From Callipepla californica brunnescens (Eukaryota; Chordata; Aves; Galliformes; Odontophoridae), in NCBI GenBank assembly GCA_023055505.1, contig JALIRH010000004.1:32183502-32247501 (forward strand): a stretch of DNA of 64,000 nucleotides. Reading direction: 5' to 3'. The notes beneath the pieces are model-generated. The model was not told where the DNA came from. It saw nothing but the letters and a program-made list of their open reading frames with translations, and searched no databases. This document shows positions 29,701-53,719 of this stretch, piece after piece (position 1 is the stretch's first letter; every line of letters starts with the position of its first letter). Position numbers and translations under genes: made by a program.

Positions 29701-29794
29701 TTTTCCTAATGTTATGAAAATTAATTTGCTTTGTGTTAGAAAACAACATCAGCAGCTGGAAAACATATTGGAGAGAAGATCCACCCTTGCTTAA
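5590..29794 (+). CDS. TTLL5: TTLL5 3' portion (partial gene, exons joined)
   Basis: TTLL5 is a tubulin-tyrosine-ligase-like polyglutamylase. It adds glutamate side chains to tubulin and to some other proteins such as RPGR, and was also described as the steroid-receptor coactivator modulator STAMP. Only the C-terminal tail is here; the catalytic TTL domain lies upstream of the window. Recognition rests on the run [12 protein letters not shown] in exon 5590-5761, LVPKPP in exon 14307-14527 and RQLNG in exon 21555-21640, which appear in this order in the mammalian protein as I recall it. The three exons chain without a frame break (junction phases 0, then 2). The neighbouring TGFB3 and IFT43 fit the human gene order. 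The tail is low-complexity, rich in Ser, Gln, Lys and Pro, with no visible fold. The end of the coding region is uncertain: 29794 is the stop of the best phase-compatible model, not a proven end. Confidence 0.85.
5762..14306 (+). other. TTLL5 intron, 8.5 kb
   Basis: No exon or clear mobile element recognised. T-rich and (GTTT)n low-complexity DNA at 11330-11371; T runs near 13891 and 14053. Confidence 0.75.
11330..11371. repeat. T-rich / (GTTT)n low-complexity tract
   Basis: A run of T, then four GTTT units, then a run of about 16 T. Confidence 0.85.
14307..14527 (+). CDS. TTLL5: TTLL5 internal coding exon (second in window)
   Basis: A 221-nt exon with acceptor gcttttaccag and donor CCAA|GTAAGT. 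It starts in phase 0, matching the previous exon, and ends two bases into a codon. It encodes a Ser/Thr/Ala-rich stretch starting ALFASYS, then LVPKPP and a basic end ([10 protein letters not shown]). The human protein has similar landmarks at the same place. The open frame runs on upstream into the intron, but the acceptor and phase define the exon. A second frame is also open across its end; it is not the coding frame. Confidence 0.88.
16120..16323 (+). CDS. possible TTLL5 cassette exon (unproven)
   Basis: A 204-nt stretch with a pyrimidine-rich acceptor (ctgctctgtgacag) and a weak donor (TTGAA|GTAACA). It enters and leaves in phase 2, so it can be inserted between the exons at 14307 and 21555 with no frame change, and it has no internal stop. 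It would add 68 residues that are strongly basic (for example HRRGKKSKR). I recall no matching segment in mammalian TTLL5. It could be lineage-specific, an alternative end (a TAA lies at the donor), or chance. Confidence 0.25.
16850..17050 (-). mobile_element. possible ancient CR1 remnant
   Basis: The segment tgtagcacccagaatcgtac followed by ttctccagtgtggg resembles the CR1 region with 'cacccagaact...tactccagtgtgg' read in reverse. Diverged; uncertain edges. Confidence 0.35.
18250..18317 (+). mobile_element. CR1 3' tail fragment
   Basis: gatttgatgatcttacaaga, then cttctccagctttaatgatt and ctgtg: a short diverged CR1 end. Confidence 0.6.
21555..21640 (+). CDS. TTLL5: TTLL5 coding exon near the C-terminus
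   Basis: An 86-nt exon, acceptor cttgttag and donor ACAG|GTGAGT. The acceptor four bases upstream of tgacc is the only one that keeps the frame: AA from the previous exon plus A gives Lys, then [12 protein letters not shown]. Using the AG two bases later would give an early stop. RQLNGFQ corresponds to QLNGLQ near the human C-terminus, so only a short tail should follow. It ends one base into a codon. If the following intron were retained, two more residues (Glu, Cys) and a stop would follow the Gly codon. Confidence 0.85.
25329..25393. repeat. 18-bp direct repeat pair around an ATTA-rich spacer
   Basis: tgacatccatgattccat occurs at 25329-25346 and again at 25376-25393, with a 29-base spacer rich in taatta. 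Likely slippage or a small local duplication. Confidence 0.9.
25471..25496. repeat. perfect short inverted repeat (hairpin)
   Basis: Arms gataatacagg and cctgtattatc, 11 bp each with no mismatch, separated by taag. Confidence 0.9.
28892..28928 (+). CDS. TTLL5: candidate TTLL5 penultimate small exon
   Basis: A 37-nt candidate exon. The acceptor follows a long T-rich tract ending in ttttccctccag, and the donor CACCAG|GTGAGA is close to consensus. It accepts the phase left by exon 21555-21640 and ends in phase 2. It encodes roughly [12 protein letters not shown]. The AG 15 bases downstream would give a stop at once. No similarity to the mammalian tail supports it; the argument is splice strength and phase only. 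Confidence 0.4.
29740..29794 (+). CDS. TTLL5: candidate TTLL5 terminal coding exon
   Basis: Follows an acceptor ttgctttgtgttag. In the phase set by 28892-28928 it reads [17 protein letters not shown] and then TAA at 29792-29794, which resembles the Gln-rich style of the TTLL5 tail. Two alternatives exist. A strong acceptor at 31735 opens a short frame in every phase. A weak acceptor before 22701 gives a short Asp-Pro-starting tail ending at 22732; the human protein also ends with a short Asp-Pro tail. No AATAAA lies close behind 29794. Confidence 0.35.
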
Positions 29795-32762
29795 AGTGAA
29801 CAGGAAGGAGCTTCAGCTCTGGTTCTTCACTGATTCCAGGTTAAAGGATAACCTGCTGTTTTCATGGTATTTTCCAGCTTCCCCCTTGTCAAACAGCAAG
29901 CAGTGTGATTGTGGTTCTCAAAGAGTACAGTATTTCCCATTGTTTGCACCAGAGCCCTCAGAGATTGCATTTTACAAACCTGTTTGATCTGTTTTCTTAT
30001 TCCACAGCTCCCCTGTCATTTCTACACTTCATAATCGGTGTGAAGAGATCGTTCTCATGTGCTGACAAATTAGATAATGATCAATCCAAAAAGGCTGACA
30101 GAAACAGTGTCAGAGAGAAGTGTTTTCTCTTGGAATATCGTTTGTGTTCACGTTCACTCTTGAGTTGCACATACTTCTTGTCATTCAAGACCAGATAAAT
30201 TGGAAAAAGATGAAATAGGTATTTTCATACCCCATTAGCTTAACTATCACTTGCTTCAGGCACAGATTCGTAGGAAAGAATGTGCATTTTTCTATTTCTG
30301 TTCCATTCATGCATGTGACACAGATGAAACACTTCACATGTCCAAAATCTTACTTCATTGGCTTATGTTTCATTTCCTGGTCAGTCACGATTCTGTTTGC
30401 TTTCCTTGCATCTTTCATCTGTGTTCTTCAGGTATCACTGCATCATTTGTCCACTGCTTTTTCCACCATCCTTGGTGATCAGCAGTTCTGAAAAATTTCA
30501 TGATGTTGCTTTCAGATCAAGTCCCTTCTGTTCTCTTCCAGTTATACTCAGGGATCTCTGAGACAGATGATTCTAATGTTTCTACTTGTGTGTTACACTC
30601 TTGACTCGTCATTTGTGAAAAATCAGTTGCAGAATTTCTTACTTCAAACTTCTGTGCATCCCAAGCTGCTGTGGGCTTCAAGACCTTGGGTCTGTCTTCT
30701 GATAGCCTACTCAGCCACATTTGGTGTTGACTGTGGCCTCCAGCTCTGTTTCGGAACAGAGCAATGTCCCTACAAGATCTAGTTTCAGGAGATAACTGAT
30801 TCCATTGCTTGCTTCCTCCTAGGGAATCCAAGTTACCTTTATTCCACTGGGTGTCATGTGCAGGACTGAGTAGCTGTAGCATTTGCATCCTTGTGGAATT
30901 CTGATTTCATCTGGCTTTGTTATCTAGTTTCTTAATTCAGGTGAACCTATTCAGTTTTGAAAGATAGATACTTTAATGCACAGCTTGTCCAGGAAAGGTA
31001 GTTATCTTCAGAGGATCTTTAACAGAAACAGCATTCTGTAATTGGTAATTTTGCAAATTCGACCTGATTTATTATGAAAGTAGGTTGATTTTTTTGTCAA
31101 TTTTGCCAGTCTCCCACCCACTGATTTTCAGCTCAAGTTGTACTCAGCTATAGCCAGCATGTTTTCTGAGCTTCTTTGCACTGCAAGTTAAACACAGCCA
31201 ACAATACATCTGTAACTGTGATGACTTAGTAAAAATATATGAGACATCTTGTCTCTAAGATTTTTGAAATCTCCTGAGAAATGAACATTGGAGTAGGAAC
31301 CTTCCTTAGGAAGGGACCGGTTTTGTCAGCTTTAGGAGCAGTGAAGTCTTACATCCTTTGTTCTTGAATTTTTTTTCTTCTGCTTCCAACAAACAAAAAA
31401 TCCAGAGTTATCAAGATTTGTCCTTTACCTCAAGGCAAGCACTTAGATTTTTGAACTCCTGTTCAGCCTCTGGATATGTTAGGGCAGCCAGTGCATTAAA
31501 GGAAATGGCAGTATTACTTTGCTTTGTGCATCTGCTGATCCCAGCTCTGAGCACTATTGCTGTTACCTTAGGTGCACGTGCAATAATACCGCAAAGAATC
31601 AGGAGTAAATCCTACGATTGTGGCCTCTCACTTTCTCTGCTTCCCTGTAATCTTCAGCCTTGAGTCCTTCCATGTATTTGTGCGTGCTGGATTCTGTGGG
31701 CCAAATGTAACATACTTATTTTATCTCTTTGCAGGTCTGCTATTTCCATGTCTGTCAAAAAGCTCTCAAAGCGCTTCAGTTGAGAAATTCAGTAGAGTGG
31801 CATAAAACTGTTTTTACATCTTGGAGTGAATGCGTTTTCCAGGAAGTGTGTTCTTGTACAAGAGAGGAAAGGAGAAAGGAGCATTTGGATTTATAATGGT
31901 TGAACATGAGGGGAATACAGTTATATGCATACTCCCCAAGTGGAGCTTACTTTGTCTCTCTCTGCTTTTATGCCATTCACTTCCCTATGCTCACCATTGA
32001 GTTTCACTGGAAGTGCCCTTGTTTACTGCTGGAAAATTGCCAGTACAAAGCCCACAGTAATCGTGCAGCAACTCTTTCAGTGGTGAGACTGGATAACGTT
32101 ACCAGGGCATCCTCTTCACTCCTACTTGGTGGTGGTGTTTGCATCACTTCTAAGTTAAGGAGTCTGTTTTATGACAAACAGTCTGGCTTGTTTGTTTTGA
32201 ACAGGTGCACTCCAGAGTCCTGAAGGGTGAGGAAATACAGAGTTCGTACAAGCATTTTATGCTGTTCAGGTGATGAGCACACTACAGCATTGAGAGATGC
32301 GAGATTCCTTCCAAGAAACATCTGACTTAAGGTTTACTTAATTAAACTTCCAATGACTTTTTTGCCTGTCATTCCTGCGTTTGCTCCTCGTTGTAATCCT
32401 GTGCTTACTATTTGAACCTGTGTGGACTCTTTGGTGCTATTTAAGTAGTTTAGATTTTTTTTTTTCTTGTTATTGGTTGACTGATTGACTCTGTTCACAG
32501 TTTCTGTTCTGGACACATTATTACTGTGGATCTGTCATGTGATTTTCCAAAAAGAAATTTCTGAATTTTATTTAAACATGGGACTTGACCTATTTTTCAT
32601 CTTTTCTAGAACTTCATGTTTCTAGAGCTAAGGCATTCTTGCTTACACTAAACACCAAAAGGATCTTATTTCTACAGAATCAGGTCTGCCTTGAGATCGG
32701 TTATAACGAGGACCCAAAACTTGGTGTTTGTAGTTTTCTTCATTCAGAAACTCTTAAACTGG

Positions 32763-32784
32763 AAAAAAAAAAAAAAAAAAAAAA
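32763..32784 (+). repeat. A(22) homopolymer
   Basis: Uninterrupted run of 22 A just before a CR1-like stretch. Confidence 0.9.
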
Positions 32785-32789
32785 GAAAC

Positions 32790-33005
32790 TACGGGTAAGG
32801 AGAAATGTAAGGGAGAAGATGAAAAGGAAATTATTGTTCCAGTCTTGCACCAAGTGGAACCAGCAGATAACAGATTCAAATCAAAGGGGGAGAGAACTCT
32901 TTTCTTTCACAGTATGTAATTTACCTGTGGAACTTCTTGTCACAGATACTGTAGAGACGAAAGCACGTTTGTGGTTTGAAAAGGCAAGTAGACAAATTCA
33001 TGAAA
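32790..33005 (+). mobile_element. old CR1-like LINE fragment
   Basis: ttacctgtggaacttcttgt, cacagatactgtagagacga and ggcaagtagacaaattcatg follow the order of the CR1 3' region ('cctgtggaactc...cca caggatgttgtggagg...agacaaattcatg'). The 141-codon open frame across it is not a host gene. Confidence 0.6.
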
Positions 33006-34849
33006 AATAAGTTTATTATGGTGTTATATATTAAAACCAAAAAATGAGCAGAAAGTTTCTAACCCTTTTCAAGTGATTGTGTAGGGGAAGTCTCATGGTG
33101 TGCTTTTCCAGTTCTTAACTTGTCTCTCAAGTATATGCTGCTGACTACGTGTCACAAAGAAGAGGTGGGCCATAGGTGGGCTTGTAGTCTGACTTTGTAT
33201 GAGTGTTTTATTTGTTCAGTTGCAGTACAGCCTGCTAAGAGCAGCCAAGGCAAAGCTGCCTTTCATGACAGTAGCATGTTCCACCAGAATTCACTGTGGT
33301 GTTGGGCTGTCTAAGGAAAGTCTTAATTGCTGACATTTACCAAGAATGCCCACATCGTGACCTGGACAAGCACTGTATGCATTGCAGAGGCTTTCGAAAT
33401 GTTGAAGATTTTACAAGTGCATAAGGTCCACCTCTAGACCAACCAATCACTTGTGATTTTAGAGGAAAGTGGACTGCAGTTTGGAAGTCATCCACAATAT
33501 GGTATGTGTGAATAGTTAACCACTCAAATATGGAAAAGAAAGTTACTTATCACTAAGGGAAGCTCTTATGTTATCTCGAATATGTGCACATTTGCTTCTT
33601 GCCATCTTTGTCTTCTGAAGTGCTTGAGTACAAAGCACCTTCGGGGTGAATGTGGACAACCACAGCACGTCTTAAACAATTGCAGTACCTGGTAGCTTTT
33701 CTGCTCACTTTAGAACCCATCTGCCCTTTCCTGAAAATGAGATCAAGTTTCCCTGCTGCTTTAGAGATGAGTAGTTAAGAAACACAAGTGGGTCATCTTC
33801 AGACTTGCTGAATCCTGTGCAGTTTCACCACAGAGGACAAACTCCACTGAACAGAAGGTGACAAATGAGGCACCATGAGGAGTCTGCTCTGTCTGTTACC
33901 TTACCAAAAAAGGATTTTATTGGCCTTCATTGAAAATGAGTTTTCACTGCTGTTTCCAATTTAAAGGAAAGAATCACTGATGACTGTGGATACCCTGGTG
34001 TGAATTCTTTACCAGTGGTATTCAGTGAATCAGAATCATTCCCTAGGGAAAACAGTATACTTAACAGGGCCTCTTCTCTAAAAGTCCACGCCTACAGTGC
34101 ACACAATGAACTTGAGAAATCTTACATTCTTTGAAAGGGGATTGCTTCTTATTTGACCTATTAGTAAAATATATATTATATATATTAGTCTTAAAGAACA
34201 AATCTGATGCAATTGTTAAGAATTTTGGGGCAGTTTAAAATCTGTTTTCATCATTTATTTGGGGCAGCTACAGGTGGTATCATCTCTAAAAGGAACTTCA
34301 GAATTTCAGCACTGTATGTGGCTTTTTGCCTACATGTTGTGAATACTACGATGTCAAAATTCATGAGGCAATCTTTAAGTTCCTTTACTGCCACGTCCAA
34401 ATGTTTGGCTGTCATTGTTCCATGATTCCACTATAGAGAAAAACTACCTTCTTGTTCATATTGGAGAAGAAAAACAAGAAGAGATTTTTTTCCCCACTAC
34501 TTCCATTAATAGTTACTATAGGTTTCACTTTATATTTTCAAGAGCTTTTGCCTTATTTATGTGACCTTCTGAAAATTACGTGCTGTATCAGATATGTCCA
34601 GTACATCTGTGATGTCTGTGCCATTCTTCAAGGTTTGCAGATGGACAACTGTAAATCTACTGGGAGGGCAAATGAGACTGTGGCCGTCTCATTAGTGTCA
34701 CTAATTAGAGTTCTTATGCTTCCAGTTGCATGATTATTTCCCCATTTAAATCAGGGATGTCTTCCCTCTGGAAACTCTGTTATTTCCACCATGTATAATT
34801 CCAGAAATTCAATGTGGAACCCATTTTGTCTATGATATCAGCTGGGAAC

Positions 34850-34890
34850 TTTTTTTTTTCTTGTTCACAGATGTTTTTTTTCTTGTTCAC
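34850..34890. repeat. tandem duplication of a T-run plus cttgttcac
   Basis: The unit T(8+)cttgttcac appears twice, at 34850-34868 and 34874-34890. Confidence 0.85.
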
Positions 34891-37800
34891 TCATGTCTCC
34901 ATATGTCTGCTGAAAGTTCTTCTTGAAAAATAGCTAAAAATAAAGATCAGTGACTCTTTTTGCCAAACTGTGGCTGCAAGTGTTCTTAGGTCTTCTGAAT
35001 GACTTGGGCAAATGCAAATGACAGTGATTAAAATAAAGGACAATTTAAGGAGGATAGGCAGCACATTGTAACTGCTGCAAAGCTATGCTTTCCTTAGATT
35101 TTATTGACATTTCCTTTATTTTGTTTCTCTCTGTTCTGTTTGTGCTAATCTGAAGAACAGAAAACAACAGAATGCTTGGCATAGTAGTACCCAAATGGGA
35201 TCTTCAGATCCTGAAGTATAGTTAGAGATATCTATAGCAAGCATCTTTTAATGGGGAAGATTCAAATTGTGTCACTCAAAGCAGCTTTTTGTAAGCTAGA
35301 CATCTTCCAGAGACTCTTGTTGAAAGCCAGACTATCTGCTGCTGCTTTCTCCAAAAAGTGAAATTTCTTACACATCCTTCAAGGGAGATCTCCTAAGCAT
35401 GTGGGCAGCAGAGTTTCAGCTCTTCAAAAGACCATACATTTCTGGTTAAAGAAAAGCCCACAGCATGGTCACCAAGACATTCCTCAGTCATTACACTACA
35501 TGCATTGCACAGATCTTCGAAGTCTCTCCCATGGCTGTACAGCAACTCTTAGCTTTAACTGCTTCCTAATGGGGATAATAACCTCAAAAGGAAAAGTGAA
35601 TCCTTCCTGAAGAATGTCAGGAAATCTCTGGTTTGATGTGACCCAGCTTGCTTCTTGCTTCAAATAATGCGCGTGCGCTGGTCATGATATATTATAATGC
35701 CTCATGCTAATTTCTGCATGTGAAGAATGAACGTATGTATGCAGCTAGTTAAAAATGTCAGAGTGGTGGCAAAGCTGACAAGAAAGTCACCTTCACTTTC
35801 TGCAACACCCACAGCTCCTACATGTAATTATTTCTTGCATCAGTCTTTGTGAACAGCAGTGAGGTATCACCTTGCCTAGCCAGTTAAGTTGAATGAGATA
35901 TGAAGAACATCACCTTGCACCACAGCCACTACCCCCCTGAAAGGAGAAATAAATCTTTGTTTTCAGAAGCTTCTGAAATTCTCCTTGGTGTAATTCAACA
36001 GTGCCAGCATGTACCACAGAGGACAGAGCTTCTGCATGAAAGCTGTTCAGCAAGTCTGCGGGAAGTGGGAAGCCAATAACGTGGGATTACTTTTTGCCAC
36101 AAACCACCGCTTTAAAGTGCTTCTATTTTGTACTAATATAAAGGTCCTTATCCTTAAGTGTATTTTCTATGAAATCATAGCCCAGTACCAGGAGGGGACC
36201 AGCTGATTGGTTGAATGCCTTCAGACCATCTCTGCCATCTTCCCTATGCAACATAGTCCTAGGGATGGATGTTCTAAAAGCAGCCGAGTAACCGACGTCT
36301 GTAATCTTTGAAATTGGTCTGTCTTAGAAACATACTGTGACATCCAAAGTGCTGTGTAATGCTATTTCTGAAATATGGGCACACGCACGATACTGTTTTT
36401 CAGAGAAAAGTGAGAATGACAAACCGTAATTGGCAGATTTCATTTCTCAGTGATGCATCTGTGTTCATTTCTAAGACAATTTGTTTCCCAGTGAGTAAAA
36501 CTGTCTCTTCTGTATTGACTTGCTGCATGATAAAGGATCTTGCACAGGGTATCTGAAGCCTCTCTTCAAGAGAGGACAAAAGATACTGAGCTTAGCTGCA
36601 TCTGTCTGTCAGTTGTGGAGCTACATAAAGAATGGAAAAGGGCTTAAATGACTTCCCTAGAAATGGAAGAAAATATTTGTAAAGCAGAAACCTGAATGTT
36701 GAAATGTTCTTTTGCTAAATATCATAGTACACGTGTTAATTATTGTTTTCGTATAGCTTTTAATCAATATATTCTAATGACTTGTAAAAAAATGTTAATA
36801 TATATTTTAAATAATTATAAGGCACTCTATCACTCTACCCATATCACTGCTGTTATTCTAAACCACAATTCATGTAGTTTATAGGCAGCCCTTACAGCCA
36901 TCTATTTTTCTACACCAGTGCAAATCAGTATAGTTTTGCAAGTGTGTAGGTACCATACCTTTTAAAACTGAAAACTGCATTTTCTTGATAGATTTTACTG
37001 CTTTCCAATCACATATTAAGAGAAGAAAATTCAGTACTACGTGGCTGATGCTTTGTATGCCACTTGAAACACATGCAGTGCAAAAGGAGCCTTTCCTCTT
37101 CAACGGACCTGGCTCTTTGAGCTCTGTCCTGCTCACAATGTGGTGCTCAACCTGTTCTGCATTGGACCTTGGATTGTACTGAAGACATCTGCCTCATAAG
37201 ACATCATAGGCAACGGATCCTGTTTTGCCATGAGATGGCTGTAGTGGTTTCTCTGACAAGGAAACCTGAGCCTGGAGGTCTCCTTTATCTCTGCTCTGAT
37301 GAGTACAGCCTCGTCATTGGTAAGGAAAGCTTCATATCAGATTGAACAATAAGCAAAGGGAGAATGGAAATTGGATATCTACAGCAAGAGATGTGAGACA
37401 TCACAGGACAGAGCAAAACAGAGCCATGATGTCGCTGGAGAAGTGGACACGTATGTTTGCCTTTTTATCTTTGACTGCTTTTGGACATGGTCTGCCTTGT
37501 TTACCATAGGTAGTACTGATGCCTGTTGGTTCTGTAAAGGTGAAGAACCAAAAGGCATACTCCTGTTCACACAGCAGTAACTGAGGTGTTTTACTGCTTT
37601 TCGTAAGTGCTGTGAGATAGCTAGAGCCATCCAGCACCAGAAAATAAAGACTCACTTAGTCTGCACAAAGTGCATGATTGGCTGAAATATCAGTGTATGT
37701 TCCTGCACTGACAGAAGCAGTGCTCCTTGCAGGGCTCTATGCTGCACAATAGCCTGAAAAACAAAGTCTTCAAGTTCAGGTCTAGACCTCTTGCATGCTG

Positions 37801-40033
37801 TAATAGAGTATGTCACAGAGAAACAGGACTACACAAATGGTGATTAGATCTTCTGGGTAGACTCTTCCCTATGACAGTGCAGAATAGTGTTTTTTTTCAC
37901 TCCTTCTAACCATTGATCTTTGTTAAAGAGAGGAAAGTGTGGGGGGATTGTTTTCATCAGCTTCTGTTTGTTCCTGGGAATAACAAAAGGGAACTGTTGG
38001 GAGCTGTATTCATTGTTGGCAGCGAAGAGCCCACTTTTTCATTCCCATTGTCTTTGTCAGTTTGCCACCTAGTAACAGAGTAGATAGAGAGCTCTTTGCT
38101 GCTGATCCTTCTCACACTAGGGTCCTGAGATGTTTTAGTAAGCCTGGGCCCGGGAGTGGATTCAATCTCTTATTAACCCCACGTAGGTAGTATAGTTTGT
38201 TGCTGAATTATAGCTCAAACAGCCCTAAGAAATCTTTTTTTTCACTGTAAGAAAATGAATTTGTCTCACAAATCTGATTCTCAGTTGCTGCTAGGAAACT
38301 GAAGTCTGGAGAGGAGTAAGCGAAGGGAGTGTTTGACTTGGAAAGACTATTGTACCCATGAGGTTACCTGTATACTGACTGGTTGGACGCCCTGGGAAAC
38401 CTCTCCCTTGACTTCCACTTTGTCTTCTTTCCAAGCAGTTTAGCATAGCCTGCTCCCTGTGCCGCCCCTCCCTGCCACTGAGCAGCAGCAAACAAGGCCT
38501 AGCAAGGCAGGCTCACCTCAAGGGCCCCGGCAGGGTTAATCTGTGGGTGGTTCTGGCACGCTCCAAGTGCCACGTATGACTGTGAAGCTCGTGTTCTTGC
38601 TCAGCTCTTTGCAGCTCCCCCTCCTTGTGCTTTTTTCCCCTTACTAGCAAGAAAGCTCTTCAATTGGATGGGCAGCAGAGCCAGCACAGGGCTCACGAGG
38701 AACAATGACCGAAGAACAGACTGTAGCTTGTAAACCAAAACCTCCCCAGGGGCTGCTGCTGCTAAAAGGAGATTAGAGAGAATTCCTGTGCCAACTGGCA
38801 TCTGGATTTCCCTCTCCCTCCCCTCCCCAGGGCAGCCACTAGATTTCTGGGCTGTCTATCAGCATGGTAGTGTAGCTACAGTGCATTTACCTGCTCCCTC
38901 CCTTGGCAGGCATGGGCATGGAGAGCTGCACAGCAATAATTTAGTGCCGCAGGGCTGATCAGAGCAGTACTTTTCATCATTACACCAACAAGACAGGTCA
39001 AGGAGCCCCAGGGAGATGAAAGGGATAAAGCTGAGCATTGGGGAGTGTCTCAGAGCATGTGTGCCCCAGCCAAAATGTCATGCAGGCTGGCAGGCTCCCT
39101 CTGCTGTCCCACCCTTGCTGATCTTGCCAACTGGTGATGGAGGAGGAGAGTTGTTTATGGGTGTACTGAGATGTTTGAGATTACATGTTACGGCAGCATT
39201 GTGGCAAGGTGTATGGAAGCAGCCACTGAGGTGCAGGAGCAGCCCAGGAGCTGCATTCCAAGCTGACCTTGCAGAGCCCTGGCCACAAGCAATTAAGTTG
39301 TTCCATATCGTGACATTCAACTGCTGGGGACCAGGAAGTGGGAGGGGACAGGCAGGAACTTCTGTGGTCTTTAGAACATTAAGTAGTTGTGGTTGAAGGA
39401 GCGGCAGCCTCTGGGTCTCATCTGACGTGCAAGCAAGTACTAGAGGTTTGTAATTTTCAGAGTATCTGTGGCTGAAAAAAGCACACTTTTTTAAAAGCAG
39501 TACGTTGATTACTTGCCAGGGTCACATCTGCGAACATTTAATAAGCGTATGAAATGTTCATGGTAAATCTGAGGGGGCTGGCCTTTGTGTACAAGTCTGT
39601 ACTGGCAGAACTTATATATTCCAGTGAATGTATGATTTTTGTCAGCTGTGACAACTATAATGCCCTGATTATTTAAACAGTACTCTTGGAAGTATTTTAT
39701 ATTTGAGGGGTCCTTTATATGAATCTATCCAAGTCAGATGCCAGAGGTGACGCATCTGTCTGAGGGACATGGGAAGGACAGGGCACATACACAGCAGACA
39801 CTATTTGAAGGTACAATGGAATTTCCATTCTGAGCTCTCTGGCTGACCTAAATTCTGCCCATTTCTTTAAAGAGATATTCAGGAAAAGGGAAAGATTTTA
39901 AAGTGACCAAGTACGCCACAATTGTAGCAGTTTAAAATCCAACAACAACAACATAAAAAACCATCCAACCCTTCTATAACTTCCTTGCGATAAAAAATAG
40001 AAATAAAACAGACCATCTCCCCCCCCAAAAATA

Positions 40034-40039
40034 TTTATT
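40034..40039 (-). terminator. AATAAA polyadenylation signal of TGFB3
   Basis: TTTATT on the + strand, AATAAA on the gene strand, about 1 kb past the stop codon. The following bases on the gene strand are G- and T-rich, as expected downstream of a cleavage site. Confidence 0.6.
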
Positions 40040-40067
40040 TTTTACAATGTTTTTGAGATTAATATTT

Positions 40068-40068
<1 letters not shown>

Positions 40069-40096
<28 letters not shown>
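40069..40096. repeat. T(28) homopolymer
   Basis: 28 T on the + strand, so A(28) inside the predicted TGFB3 3' UTR on the gene strand. Confidence 0.92.
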
Positions 40097-40099
<3 letters not shown>

Positions 40100-41030
40100 T
40101 CTCGGCAGGTGAGGCCTGGGCCACACTGAGATCATCGTGCACAACTCCCCAAAGCACCTCACAAACCACAACAGACAAAGGGTCCTCAGGGTGTTACCAG
40201 ATGATGAGTGAATGGCTCCAAAATCCAGGTACCCCCAGATAATGCTCTTGCCCTGACCCAGGAACCATCTTTCAGAAACTCCAGAAATGGAAAAGAGCTG
40301 AATAGAGACATCAGACCTTGCAGAAATGGACTCAGCACCCTCTTTGCTTGTCTTTGCCCACCCTCAGCAGGTTGAATGGGAGCCTTGCAGAGTGCGTTTG
40401 AAAACCAATAGCCCGGATCTGCCAACTGAAGTTACAGGTCTGGCAGAAACACAATTATGGTTACAGGCCTCCTGGATCACAGTTCTGAGGAACACAAGTC
40501 TGTCTGTATCTCTGAGCATCTCTTCTCTGAGCAGCTTCTCTGCTTGGTGCATTTTCTTTTTCTAAAGAAAAATCCGTGATTTTCTCTTGCAGGAGGGAAA
40601 ACCTTTGTAATTCTTCAGGCCAGTGGGGAGGGCAGAGGTCCCAAAGGAGCTACAGCAAGAAGAGGAAACATCGCCCCATTTCCAATCCCTCCTTTCAACT
40701 GCTCTTTCTCATTCCTTGCCTTCCCATTTCTACTACTCAGCATTCAGATACACAGCAGTTCCTTCACTCTGTCCTTCTCTTCTGCATCAACTGTCCAATC
40801 ATTTTGGAGTGTGGTCTTTGTGTCGTCAAAGTAACTCCCAGAGGCAACGTGACACTGGCAACAAGACCGAGAAATGTTCCAGAAGAGGACTGCCAGACCC
40901 GAAGCCACAGGGTTTAGCACTCGGCCCTCTGCATGCATAGTCTCTGACCCCCAGTTCCTTTTGTGCTAGCCTTGGAGCAGAATGGGTGCTGGCAGTTTCT
41001 CTCTCGGCTTTGGGCAGCCCAGGGTGCCTT

Positions 41031-53719
<12,689 letters not shown>

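Larger units (their letters stand above)
29795..40011. other. TTLL5-TGFB3 tail-to-tail region, no gene recognised
   Basis: About 10 kb. It may hold TTLL5 3' UTR or further terminal exons. A strong acceptor lies before 31735 (ttattttatctctttgcag). AATAAA hexamers on the + strand occur near 34938, 35031, 35948 and 37645, any of which could end TTLL5. A CR1 fragment lies at about 32790-33005. In human the gap between the two genes is only a few kb, so part of this stretch probably belongs to TTLL5. Confidence 0.5.
40012..41030 (-). other. TGFB3: TGFB3 3' UTR (predicted)
   Basis: Runs from the TGA to a predicted cleavage site 15-25 bases past the AATAAA at 40034-40039. The length, about 1.0 kb, fits a vertebrate TGFB3 3' UTR. 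The exact end is inferred. A run of 28 A (minus strand; 40069-40096) lies inside it, just before the poly(A) signal. Confidence 0.6.

Noticed and set aside
32585..33010. 141-codon + strand frame
   Set aside because: Contains a poly-Lys from the A(22) run and then CR1-like sequence; a repeat artefact.
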